Shown here: in pieces, positions 22,008 to 34,258 of the stretch
How the letters are laid out: each line of letters begins with the position of its first letter
Numbering within the stretch: the stretch's first letter is position 1
Source of the DNA: Circinella minor
Lineage: Eukaryota; Mucoromycota; Mucoromycetes; Mucorales; Lichtheimiaceae
Assembly: GCA_016758965.1 (NCBI GenBank)
Contig: JAEPRB010000174.1
Location: 22,791-86,790, forward strand
Reading direction: 5' to 3'
DNA: 64,000 nt
The notes under the pieces: model-generated
What the model saw: only the letters and a program-made list of their open reading frames with translations
What the model was told of the DNA's origin: nothing
Database searches by the model: none
Translations under genes and position numbers: made by a program

Positions 22008-25000
22008 CAAGTCTAATAAAGATTCTTCTGGCAAAGACTCTTCCAGTACAACAAAGCAACAACGTACTTATAGAGTAATTTACGATCCTGAACTTGATCA
22101 GACTAAACCAAAACAACACTCACAAGCTATTCGTAAATTTGAAGGCGATGTTGTAAGCTTGTTATTGTTAATTAAAAAAAAAATAGGGGAAATGACATAA
22201 TTAACATACTGCGTTTTTTATACATATTTAAGCAATCTTCCGAACCTGTTCGAGATCCTCGCTTAAGTTGTCTTGGTTATGGCAAAAATACTTCCAAAGG
22301 AAATAAGACTCATAGAACCAAGTTGAAATCAATTCAATTCATGGTAAATTTATAGTTATAGAGAGTATGGTTTTATATATATATATATACCTAATATAAA
22401 AAAAAAATTATTTTATTAGGTGGACAGTAATTCAACAGTATCAAAAAACCCTATCGCGATTGTTGTTTCCAATCTATCACCATTAGCAACAGAAACACAT
22501 ATTACAACTCATTTTTCAAAATACGGGGAAGTTATTTCTGTTACGATTGAAAAATGTCCTACTACAGGAGGTTCGTTGGGTATTGCTCGAGTCGAATTCG
22601 ATACGAATGTCAAAGATGCTGGAGTACGTGCTGTTGAACATAGTAATGGTCAATATATGGGTAGAGCAGGTCCACTTCGTGTCGAATTAGATTCTACAGG
22701 GGATAAATTGAAAGCAGCAGTAGCAGAACGCACTACCAGCAATAATAACAATAATGCGAGTAGCACGCCAAATAGCAACAGTAGTAGTGGCGGTGGTACT
22801 AATGAAACAACTAGTATTGGAGGACGCGACAATTCATTAAAGCAGCCACAACGGACTGATAGTATTAAATCGTCATCATCGCACAATCATGAAGAAGGTG
22901 AAGTAGTTGATGACGAAATATTACCCACTGCTTCAAAATATAACAATAACAACAATAACAACAGTATTACTACTAGTAGTAGTGGCAGTAGATATGATAC
23001 CAAAAATATTCCGCCACCTCCACCAGCATCACAACAGCAACAACAACAACAACCGCCACCTCATCATCCATATCATCATCGTTCTTCTTCTTCATATCGA
23101 TATGATGATTATCGTGGATATAGAGGTGGACCACCGCCTCCTCATCCTCCTCCTCCTTCTCATGCTGCAGGTACAACTCCTCCTCCACCGCCACCACCGC
23201 CACTGCCACCTTATGCTTCACGATATCCACCACCTCCACCTTCTTCGCGCCACTTGGATTCAGATCATTATGAACCAGGTTCCCGAAGTGGTCGTCCGCC
23301 GCCACCACCGCCACCACCACCGCCACGATGGAGTAGTAGAGGTAGTTCTGGGGGTTCACCGAGTCCAGGATATCGTAGTCGAAGTAGAAGCCGTAGTAGA
23401 AGTATTGGGAGGGAACCTCGTGGTTATTATTCAGATAGACGGTGGGATGATCATGATTATGAACGAGATTGGGGCAGAGATCGATATCGACGAAGGAACG
23501 AATATTGGGGTTCTGCTCAAGAAAGACGACCAAGAGAGGTAATATAATAATAATAACAGCAGTGTACTATTCGGAGAGAGAGAAAGAATATATGATTAAG
23601 TTGGATGTATATATATATATATGATTTTTAGGATCGTGAGCAACCTTCTCTTGTTATTTCACGACAATGCTTACCTTTTCAACGTGGTATTTTGGAAGAC
23701 CTTCGTAAATTATTTTATTACTATAATTGTGTTGATGTAAGTTTTTTTTTAAGTTAATTTGGATGCGGGTTAGAGAATAGGATTAATCTATCAATAGAGA
23801 ATTTGAGACTAATATTTCAGAATAGCTATATCACGATGAGGAAAATTGGCATATTGTATTTGACTCAACAAGTGCAGCAAGACGTGGATTAGCGGCAGCA
23901 ACTGGTCAACAAATTATGGGATATAATTTAACAATTACTTTATCTGATCCAACAGTATCATTATCATCATCAATAGCACGACGTGATAAAGAACGATTCG
24001 ATGAACAACGCAGAGATAGTGACACAGCATCAGAAACAGCGCCTCGTTCCGCAGCATCTGTTAGTAGTTCAACGGTTCGTAGTGGTGAAGAATTAACCAA
24101 AAAATCCAGTACGTCCAAACGTGAAGAAGAAAAGGGATCGATGACCCATGAAAATAAAAAACCCATTAAAGAACAAGCGAAGGATTTATTGATGAAGGAA
24201 TTAGCAGATGTGTTTGTAAAGGATTTGAAAAATCGTGTTGTTGGACCTGCTATCAATGACTTTCATAATCCAGAGCTTCGTAAATCACGTGGAAAACCCT
24301 CAGGACCATCGTCTCGACCTGTAACTCCTTCTGAAGATATTACTGATACATCTGCCCATGTACCTGACACTGCTATTCGTACATTGTCAGAAACAACGAA
24401 AAAAGCAACAGCACCGACAACAAACGTATCTGTATCAAATAATAACGATCGAGACTCTTCAAATACCAACAGTATCTCAACAGCAACAGCAGCATTATTG
24501 CCAAATTCGTCAACAGAAGGTCATTTACCATCAATTAGTAAACTACCACGGATAAAGAAACGTCCTTCATCACAAGCTCCTGAACCCGATAGTAGCAAAA
24601 TTATTAAAAAGTTCCGGTATTCATCTGATGAAGAGTCAGAAGAAGTGGAAGAAAAGCAGAGAGAAGACGAAGATGAAGATGATAATATGCTATCCTCATC
24701 CCCACCGACAATACGACATCGATCTTCTTATTCTGAACAACAAAAATTCTTATTTACGCGTCGTAAACGTGTATTGATGTCAAGCTCTGATGAAGAGGAG
24801 AATGGTCCAATTAAATTGAGCAATAACACCAAGAAGAAAAAATCAATTGAAGATGATATTGAGGAAGAGTATGAGGAAGAAGGTCACGTTCATCTTGCCA
24901 AATCACGTAAATCACGCAAACAACAAAGACCAAGAACATTGCGAGATTATCTCAGCGATGAAAGTGAAGTAGATCATGAACATGATTTATTCTTACAACA

Positions 25001-26685
25001 ATTGCAACGACATCAAAGTGACGATGATGATAAAGAAGAACAAGTGTATGAAAAACCATTAGATGTTACGAAGGAACGAGAGGTGGAAGAAGAAAAGAAT
25101 AATAATAAACGCACAACAGGAGCTGAATTTATTGATACAACGGATTTATTGCCAGATGGCAATATGGACGAAACTAAAAATAAACCAAGTCGACCATCAG
25201 TACCACCTGTACCTGAAGAACATGGAGAAGTGGAAGCAGAAGACGAAGACGAAGAAGAAGAAGAAGAAGATCATCCACAACGATCTCATCGACGACATCA
25301 AACTCAACAACAGCAACAAGTATTCGATGATTATGACATTTTTGGTGATCCTACAACCATTTTACCCAAGTCAACTAGACGGAAAAAGCGTGCCCCTGGT
25401 CGTCCCAAAAAGAATGCTACAGCTACAGAAAAAGAAGGAACTCCTAACCAAGCCCAATTGGAAGAAGAAAAACGTGCGCGTCAAGAAGAAGCAGAACGAA
25501 AAGCGCGTGAACAAGAAAAATATGAACAATCTTTATTGGATTCAGACGATTCAGATGATGAATTACTATCAAAAACCAGTATGGAAAATGGTATCGTTGA
25601 AGATGCGCTGAATGCTGTTGAAAAACGTGCAGAATGGGATCCTTTTCAGCAAGTTCAGGATGGTGAAGATTTTGAATTCTTACGGCTGGCTATTCTCGAA
25701 AAAGTTCGTCCAAATCATCCTCATTCAGTGGTAATACGTGATGAACATAATCAACAGCTCTGTCCTCAAGGAGTTGGTGGTACTAGTGGTGGACAACAGC
25801 AGCAACAGCAGCCAATAGAAGGAGAAGGGCAACAGCAAGAAGAAGAAGGAAAACCAAAAGGTGGATGCGCGCGGGCGCGTGGATACTACCCAATTCCTGA
25901 TTCTGTCAAGGCGACTTATTTACCTCGTAATCGAGCGGTATTTGATAATCCAAGTGTGAATGGTCGTACAACATCTCGTACTAACCGAGTTAATAATCGT
26001 CGATTATTGGTGGGGATGGATATGCAAAAAAAATCAATGGCTGATTCAGATATTCTTAAATTTAATCAACTCAAGAATCGCAAGAAACAGCTAAGATTTG
26101 CTAAATCCCCTATTCATGATTGGGGTTTATTTGCAGAGGAACGAATTGATGCGAATGATATGGTGATTGAATATGTTGGTGAAGTTATTCGACAACAGGT
26201 AGCAGAAGAACGGGAAAAAACTTATGAACGATGTGGTATCGGTAGTAGTTATTTATTCAGAGTGGATGATGATACTGTTATTGATGCTACGAAAAAGGGC
26301 AGTATTGCTCGATTCATTAATCATTGTTGTTCGGTAAAATTGACTTTACTTTTTTTTTCTGTTTATTTGTTTGAATATTCAAGTTATTGGTGAATTTTAC
26401 TAATAATATATTATATAGCCCAATTGTAGTGCGAAAATCATCACTGTCGATAAACAAAAAAAGATTGTAATTTACGCTAATCGTGATATTGAACCTGGTG
26501 AAGAAATAACATACGATTATAAATTCCCTATTGAAGCGGATAAGATACCCTGTTTGTGTGGCAGTAAGTTCTGTAAGGGAACGTAAGTATTATCTCTTTT
26601 TTTCGAATTCTATATAAATGTTTAAGGATGCTTTTACTAAACCTTCGTTTTTTTTTTTTTTGTTCCTTCTGATAGACTTAATTAA
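22008..26685 (+). CDS. SET1: SET1 histone H3-K4 methyltransferase (COMPASS catalytic subunit); start not located
   Basis: Exons recognised: 22008-22152, 22233-22343, 22420-23538, 23632-23736, 23826-26333, 26419-26582 and a 10-base last exon 26676-26685; at least 1385 residues. Domain order: [10 protein letters not shown] motif; RRM ([12 protein letters not shown] to about RVEFDT); long Pro/Gln/Ser and RS-like low-complexity region with poly-Pro runs; a second RRM-like part ([24 protein letters not shown]); acidic disordered linker; N-SET block ([20 protein letters not shown]); SET domain ([37 protein letters not shown]); post-[17 protein letters not shown]. This is the classical fungal Set1 layout, a nuclear enzyme that methylates H3K4 at active promoters. 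The first exon is open upstream; candidate starts at 21681 or 21855 could not be joined convincingly. Confidence 0.93.
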
Positions 26686-27039
26686 TTCAGCTGGTTCACA
26701 CATAAAACATGTAATAATGATAATAAATAATAAACATTTCCAGTCCTCTTCCCCAATTTTTTTTTCTTGTATATGCTTTTTTTTTATTCTTCAATTCTAA
26801 CATTTTCCCTTTCGTTTCAGTCCCACATACACACGCGCACACACCATTTAAATAATTAGTTTATAACCTTCTCTTCCTATCATAACAATAAATTCGCATT
26901 TGTGTTTCAATTATTAATACATTATTATATATAAAGCATAAAAAAAGATTACTTTTATGGGGTATGTGTACAACCTGTCAAATTAATGGGAAATTTTTCT
27001 CGAGATTAGAACCCGAACAAAAAAAAAACAATCGTTCCT

Positions 27040-28304
27040 ATGCGCCGATTATTATTCCTTTGTTCCGGCGTTCTTTTTGCATATATTTATAGAAGCAATT
27101 TACAACTAGGTTCATCTTCAACAATTATTCAAATGGATCATCCTTACAATCAAATTCTTTTATTCGGGGTAAGCTTTTCATATCATATATTACACGCCTG
27201 ATTCTTTTTTTTTCTTTTGTTCTTGCTCATTAAGACTGAGAATTTACTTTTTGTTTAAAAACAGGATTCAATCACTCAGGTACGACCATGTTCTTTGACA
27301 GTGCTTCTCAATAGCTTTAATTTACTCTCTTTTGTTATTTATATCATAATAGTTTAGCTTCGACCCAGAACTTCTTGGTTTCGGTGCTAGTCTTGCCAAT
27401 GTAAGATACTACGGTTGACACTATAAAATAAAGTAAAAAATACTGATTTTTAATACAATCTAATTTATTTAATTAGGCCTATCAACGTAAAGTTGACGTT
27501 GTAAACCGTGGATTTTCAGGTAACCTAGTTATATCTTTTTCCATAGTAGCCTTTTCACTCTCTGTTATATAGATATCAATAATCATTGCGTAATTAGGTT
27601 ACAATACCGAATGGTGTTTACCCATTTTACGACAACTTTTGCCTACTGTTGAGAAACAAAAGCGAACACCAGCCAAAGTTATTTTAACCACTATTTTCCT
27701 TGGGGCCAATGATTCAGCTTTACCTTTTGCTTTACAACATGTTCCGTTGGATAAATTCAAAGCTAATCTGAATACTATGATTTCCATGATCAAATCCCCA
27801 GAGTCTCCTACTTATAACCCAGAGCTACGTTTAGTATTGATCACTCCTCCACCTTTGAACGAAGTACAATGGAAAAAACGTTGTGATGATCAAGGTGGAC
27901 CACTTAATCGCACATGGGAATATTCAAGAGATTATGCACAAGCTGTACGTGATGTTGCAAAGGAGCGTGGAATTGTTGTTGCAGATTTATGGACTAAATT
28001 GATGGATTTTGGTACAGACCATTTACATGAATATCTTTTGGATGGGTTACATTTGAATGCTAATGGAAATAAGGTAAATAATTAAAAGGAAAGGAAAAAA
28101 TAAATGGATTATATATGTAGTATATTTAACAACGATGGTGATGATGATTTTTTTTAGGTTACATATGAATTGTTGATTCAAACAATTGAACAACATTTCT
28201 CCGATATTCATCCTGATAATCTAGACATGGAACTACCTGGCTTCCGCGACCTTCCGAGAGAAAACTTTGATGATTTATTACAGTTCCGGTTATTGAAACA
28301 ATAA
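27040..28304 (+). CDS. IAH1: IAH1-like GDSL/SGNH esterase, possibly membrane-anchored
   Basis: Six exons: 27040-27168, 27265-27279, 27353-27400, 27477-27519, 27598-28073 and 28158-28304. Motifs: LLFGDSITQ (block I, nucleophile Ser), NRGFSGYNTEW (block II Gly), FLGANDSAL (block III Asn) and DGLHLNANGNK (block V Asp and His). This matches isoamyl-acetate-hydrolysing esterase 1 and relatives, which hydrolyse short acetate esters. The conserved family start corresponds to the ATG at 27133 (254 residues). The frame is open for 31 more codons to an ATG at 27040, adding MRRLLFLCSGVLFAYIY, a hydrophobic segment that could be a signal anchor. Which ATG is used decides location. The second exon is only 15 bases (DSITQ). 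The gene lies 355 bases after SET1. Confidence 0.88.
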
Positions 28305-28885
28305 AAAAATACGTATGACTACGTTAGAGTTGCTTATATGAAAAAGTATTTTAAATTATTGATACTGATTATTGGTACACAATATCTCTGAAGTTTCCAC
28401 AGAGGTGATAAAGAGAGAAATATAGCAAGTAATAAACTAATATCGGTCCGGAATACTTTAATGATCATATGTTGATATCAATAGTTTATTTATGTTCACA
28501 TATAATCATGAAGAGACACAACTGTCACACAGAACATGTCAAAAAAGTAAAAAAAAAAAAAAATTAAGTTTTCTGTTGCATAAAAAAGTCAGTTGAAATT
28601 ATAATTATGGGGTTTTTTAACACAAACATATAGAAGCATGGGCTGATCCAAGATTGGCCTCACTATAAACAAACGAAATTAACGTTTTTACCGAATTTTA
28701 TGCTAATATTAATTATTCTTATTAGTAGGATCATTATTAATAATTGAAATATTCTTAATGTTTACTTTTATTTGAAAAGGGGTAAAAAATAAAAAAGGGT
28801 TCTTTTCACTTATTTTATTTTTGTCTCTCTCTTTTTTTTTTGTTCTTTCTTTTTTATAATACACTTTTCTTTTTTTCTGCTGTAA
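28305..28885. other. intergenic spacer and promoter of the BAHD gene
   Basis: AT-rich spacer between two same-strand genes. No frame of interest. Pyrimidine-rich DNA (28800-28880) just before the ATG at 28886 is the usual leader composition here. Confidence 0.6.
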
Positions 28886-30420
28886 ATGTTGAATATCAAT
28901 CAACAACCACACATTGAAACAACTTTTCGAACATCCATAACACCGTCCACACCAACTCTACGTGGTGATTATGTTCAATTATCGGATTGGGATGTCGTCA
29001 TGTTCAAATCTTATACACCTATATTACTATTCTACACTAATCCAGAGGATAACCCGGATTTTATGAATACACAAAAATTAATGGACGCATTAGCCGATGT
29101 ACTTGTTGACTTTTATCCATTAGCAGGTCGATTGGTTGATATTGGTCAAGGTAGGGACGCTATTAATTGTAACGACGCTGGTATCTTATTTCAAGAAGCC
29201 AAATATCATGATACACTGGAAGAATTCCAAGCCAATGGTTATTTACCAAATAAATTGGATTATCATCGGCTATTCCCAATTCATTTTTATACCAAGTATC
29301 ACGATCCATTAGTAGCCATCCAAGTGACTCGATTTACAGATGGAGGAGTAGCCATGGGTATAATGCTGTTGCATAAAATTGCAGATAAGTATTCGCAATG
29401 CTTGTTTTTGGAAGCATGGTGTAAAAAAGCTCGTGGTGTAGCTTATAATAAGGCTACCTTTGATCGACGACTGGTGGCTGTACCACCCAAAAGTGTTGAA
29501 GTTACTGATGAAGTATTGGATTATTATCGAGATGAGCATTGGACAACTGGAGAAGACCATGTCGCAGCAAGTATTGCAGCCAATGATGGCAGGATAATTC
29601 ATCAAGATCAACCTAAATATGCACGAACATCACCCAAAGGGCCAATACCATTGAAGAGTGTTGTATTGGAATTTTATTCGGATGGATTACATCAATGTAA
29701 AAGGGATGCACATACAGAGGAAATGATTAAAAACAAAATTTGGTTATCAACAAAAGATGCATTACTTGCCATGTTATTTAGGGCGATCGTAAGATCACGT
29801 GATCTATCGCCTGACCAAGCTGTCAAAATGGTTATGGGAATTAATGGTCGGTCAAAAATGAAGGGTTTGGATTTCTATTTTGGAAATTGGATGGTGTATG
29901 TTAATTTTATTTTTCCATTCTATACACCATAGATAGTTGACGAAGTTTTTTTTTCTTAGTATTAATTAGCTATTTACTTTTGTATTTTATTAGAACACGT
30001 GCCGTATCATTAACAAAACAAGAAGTGAAGAAAACTAGACTAGTAGACACTGCTATTTCATTTCGACAACAAATGACGTCACTCAAGGCTTCCTTATTTC
30101 ATGGAATAAGTAAACTTTATACAATTCATCAAGATATGACTGTGCATTATTTGTGTTACCAGCCCAACTCAAGTACTCATTTGACAGCCAGCGACGCAAG
30201 TACATTACCTTATTGGCAATTAGACTTTGGATATGGAGATCCAGACCGAGTAAGAGGGTATATAACAGCTGGTGGAAATGGATGTCTTGTATTATTTGGT
30301 CGAAACGATCATAACAAAGGTGCCATGTATGATGTTCAGGTACAAATGGATACCGAATCAATGAGGCGGTTTGTAGATGATCCTGATGTTATAAAATATA
30401 CCCGTCAAATATTATATTGA
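28886..30420 (+). CDS. BAHD-family acyltransferase (transferase family PF02458 type)
   Basis: Two exons, 28886-29895 and 29994-30420, 478 residues. The HxxxD catalytic motif is H163-K-I-A-D167, with His as general base. The second family signature DFGxG is present as DFGYG at about 414-418. The N-terminal half contains FYPLAGRLVDIG, the typical strand-loop preceding the active site. BAHD enzymes move acyl groups from acyl-CoA to alcohols or amines; plants use them widely and fungi have a modest number, some in secondary metabolism or in detoxification of trichothecenes. No biosynthetic partners lie next to it, so the substrate is unknown. The intron uses GTATGT and a ttattag acceptor and splits a Val codon; a retained intron would end the protein after about 348 codons, removing the DFGYG half. 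Confidence 0.87.
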
Positions 30421-30753
30421 ATTATAATAAAACAAAATATACGAGTATTATTATTGTTAATGTTGTTATTTTATTAAGCTATCTATATATTATAATATAT
30501 ACACTATATACTGAGTTACGTGTGTGTTTGTATGTGTGAAAGCAAGTTAAAAAATAATTAATGTTGCATTACAAATAGTGTACAAAAAAAAAGTATTAAT
30601 AATCTGAAGTTACGTGGTATGAAATTATACTGTATACAATTATATATAAAAAACGTGATGTAGGAATGTTTTTCTGTCTATTGTTAGAGGAGAGAGGGTA
30701 TAGGGAAATAATTATTGTGTTTTTTTATATGAGGAATTAAAACTAATATATTA

Positions 30754-32706
30754 TCATGCAGACTTGTTTAATCCTTTACCAGCCACCAAATTAATTACAT
30801 CACCATCATCCATATCATCACACTCATTTCCAGCGGGTGCAGGGATATAACCTTGTCCACGATACTTTGCATTATCCAAATGTTCATTTAATGCACCACC
30901 AATTCTTCTTAACAAACGTATTTCATTATGATTACCGTCTCCTAATTCTCGACCAGTATTCATCTCCGCTGCAGCTATCGTTGCTGTTATTGGTGTTGTT
31001 GCCGTCGTTGACGTTATTGGTAATTTACTATTATTATTATCAAAACCTCCATACTGCCCCCAACTTTCTTGTTTTGTACAGTCGTAAGGTAAGAACTTAT
31101 CATCTAATAATTGTCGCGCTTGATCCGCTTCACTTTGTTGATCTATATCTACTAGTGTTGATTTTGAAGCCCTTTTTCGTGCTCTTAATGGTTCACCGTC
31201 TAATAATAACTCTTCCAATTCATGTACAGCATCAAAGTTAGACTCGTTTTTCTAATTTTTTTTTTTTTTTGTATTATATAGTTTTTCGGTTAGTTTTTTC
31301 TTTCTCCTCTAGTATTTTTGTGCTGGATTCTAACTTACTTTTACTGTATATTATAAAACAAGTTGTTTTTAATAATAATACAGAATGATTAGAAAAAATA
31401 TATATATAAAACTTACGCTAGGAGTGAAAGGAGGTATTGCTTCTTTTGTTTCTAATTTATTCCAATCGATTGTATCAAACCATGGATGTTGCTTGAACTG
31501 TTCAAAACCTCCCTGACCACAACCTATCCGTTCTAATGGTGTTCGATCAAGTAGCTGATCTCGAAAAAAAAAATGATCGAAAAAAAAAAGTCAGCTCATA
31601 TTATTCCGTCATTCCCCCCTCTACTTAATTTCTTTTTTTTCATATTACCTTGGTAATTAAATCAATGCAATCCTCAGAGACCAGCTCATGTACATTATCA
31701 GGAAATTTTAAAGGTTCATTTAAGATAGCATCAATTAGCTCTTCATTGGAGTTACCTTTAAAGGGTCGCTATAAAAAATAAAGAGTTAGTTTTTTGTTTG
31801 TGTGTTTTTTTTTTGGATCAGTATAAAAAAAATCCCACACAAATTAATAATTATTTCATCTCGATAGGCCAATGGTTACACCAAAATCCAAGAAAGCAGA
31901 ATAATTGCGTGTGTTTTTTTTTTTTTTTTTTTTGGTCAACTTACTTGACCAAAAAGTAATTCGTAAGCTAAAATCCCTAGACTCCACCAATCAACTGAAG
32001 TAGCATAACCACGTTTATCAAGGATTTCAGGTGCCATGTAAGCCAACGATCCTGCTTTTGTCCATCGTAAAGGTCGTTTATCATTAAACTGAGTAGCAAT
32101 ATTGAAATCCGAAAGATGGGCATGACCATTCCCGTCCAAAAGAATATTATCGGGTTTGATATCTCGATGAGCAATACGTCGTTTATGTAAATAACCTAAT
32201 GACAAACTGATTTGAGCAACGTAAAACCTTGCTTGCAATTCAGTCAAGGTACCTAGTCGCTCTAATTGAAAACGCAAATCACCACCGAGCATCAGATCAA
32301 GTACCATAAATAAATGGTCGTCATCCTGGAAAGCATAACGCAAGTTAACGACCAAGGGATAATCAATACGTTCTAATAGTCGACGTTCGGCAACCATATT
32401 GTTAGCTGCTCGTAATTCAACGCATCGACTCTTGTGGATACATTTTAATGCATATTCGTGAAGTGTTCGTTTATGTTGTACTTGATGTACTTTTCCAAAC
32501 GCTCCTTTACCAATAACTCGTATCAAATAAAAATGAAATAATTCCACTAGTAATGATAAAATAATAGTAAGTTGTTTGATATTCTATTTTCTCTACATGT
32601 ATTATTCATTCTCCTATCTATAAAATAATAAATTACAATTGGTAAATACATATATACCTTCATCAGTAAAGTCAACTTCTTCTGATTTACAGCACACTCC
32701 TCCCAT
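30754..32706 (-). CDS. YANK/STK32-like AGC serine/threonine kinase, probably lipid-anchored
   Basis: Five exons on the minus strand: 32706-32658, 32546-31945, 31768-31649, 31554-31417 and 31251-30754; 468 residues. Kinase motifs: GKGAFGKV loop (29-36), Lys51 in YALK, HRDIKPDN (catalytic Asp145), SDFNIAT in place of DFG (Asp163), MAPEI and a C-terminal hydrophobic-motif region. The DFN variant is characteristic of the YANK/STK32 branch of AGC kinases, so the assignment is strong. The N-terminus MGGVCCKSEE has Gly2 for myristoylation followed by Cys5 and Cys6 for palmitoylation, which predicts membrane attachment. The tail after residue about 305 is Asp/Asn/Thr-rich and disordered. Substrates of this branch are poorly known. 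A long A/T tract follows in the second intron (31911-31933). Confidence 0.9.
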
Positions 32707-34258
32707 TTATTATATTATAAATTAAAGAAATAAAAAGTAATAAAAAGTGAAAATATAAATAGAAAAATAGAACAAAAGGAACAAAAGGAACGAAAAGGAT
32801 TATCTTTTAGTTTGATTGAATATGTCAATTTACGATTTTTAATTTAGAAAAGTCGTCTATTTTAGTTGCCGCTTTCTTCATATTCCTTCTGCTCTGATTT
32901 TTTTTTTCTTTTTCATATTACTGCCAAAACGTCCATTTCTCTTCTTTGTCATTAAACTCCATATTACATATTTATATATAAAACAAGGCTTATAGATTTA
33001 TCTAATTCCCATTTTTATGCTGTGTATCCATAACAATGTAATAGAACATTTCACGTGAAACAAGTGAAAAAAAGAAAAAAGTACTTTTTAAGAAAATTAG
33101 CCGCGCTTTCAATTCTTTAAAAAAATATATAGAACGTGGTAACCTGACAAATGCAAATAGCCTGCATATCAATTACCATATTATCGAAAACTCCATTATA
33201 TAACAGTATTTTGTATTAATTCAAAAAAGAAAAAAAAAAAAAAAAAAGGGATCACTTTTTAAAACCAATAGTAACCATACTTGAACTTTCTTATTATCTC
33301 ATTCAAAGATTTATCTAGAATCTAGTAATGCGCCTAATTAAAATCTATCTGGCTATAATAACATATGCATTTATTTAATTATAAAATGTTCACCCTTTAT
33401 TTTTATTTTCCTTCTCGTTTGTAGTTGTGGTGGGACTTGGTAAAAAAAAAAAAAAGTTCGAAGAAAAAAGTATCAGTGCTTGTATAAATAAAAGTTAGCA
33501 CCTTTGTTCCTGTTACTTCAAACTTAAAATCATGGAAATCTTTTATGACTTCATATACTTATACTACATACATTTCCGACGGAATCATTATCTATCTTCT
33601 TCTAGCTTTATGTTACTGAAGGATATCGGCTTAAAAAATTGTTTCTTTTAGTACATATTTTATATTCGCGACTAAATAGATAAAAGAAAAAGAGATGGAC
33701 ACATCCCTAATGTGTGTAATACGTGTTACCATGGAAATTGATTACCATCAAAGTAGGGGTAGTGTAGCTAATGCGTTACCAGATGGCACATATCTATATT
33801 TCATTTTGGAGGAAAATGTACATATGGACAAAACTTATGCAAAAGCTCATAATAATATCTTTAAACAAGAAACAAGTATAATAATATGTCATGGACTCAT
33901 TAAAGAAACCACAACTTTTTTTAATTTGACGTGCGATCGAGTTCTCTTAAATATCCTAAGGGTATTTCTAGACAAAATAATCAGTAATGTATTATATTCA
34001 TATTTAACATTCTTTATTATTAATTTGTATTTCTTTATCATCTTAGAAGGCAATATGATAAAATAGAAAGTATATGATAAAAGTAATGAAGACCAATTTT
34101 TTTTTCTGCTGCTTTAACATTTTGTATACGGATATTAAAAAATCTGATTCTGCCTTTATATTTTTTTTAAGTGTGTCATTCAAACAACTTGTCTTTTTTA
34201 TTTTATTTTTCTTGGCTATAGTTTTTCTTCAAAGAAAATCTAAACAAAATATATAATA
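32707..34258. other. intergenic between divergent kinase and TFIP11 genes
   Basis: About 1.5 kb shared upstream region. It contains homopolymer A runs (33228-33247, 33440-33453) and one weak open frame listed separately at 33695. No RNA gene or clear promoter element was identified with confidence. Confidence 0.6.
33695..34066 (+). CDS. Weak hypothetical open frame, 123 codons
   Basis: An uninterrupted frame MDTSLMCVIRVTMEIDYHQS... ending in a hydrophobic, Ile/Phe/Leu-rich segment (residues about 88-118). It resembles no family I know. It is long for chance in this AT-rich DNA but its hydrophobic tail is what AT-rich noncoding DNA tends to encode. It lies 192 bases before TFIP11 on the same strand, so it could also be leader sequence. 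Treat as doubtful. Confidence 0.2.
   Translation: MDTSLMCVIRVTMEIDYHQSRGSVANALPDGTYLYFILEENVHMDKTYAKAHNNIFKQETSIIICHGLIKETTTFFNLTCDRVLLNILRVFLDKIISNVLYSYLTFFIINLYFFIILEGNMIK

Noticed and set aside
22907..23542. Long alternative frames on both strands inside the SET1 low-complexity exon
   Set aside because: They consist of His/Leu/Val or Val/Asp repeats produced by reading CCA/CAT/AGT repeats out of frame, and the SET1 frame is supported by domains on both sides.
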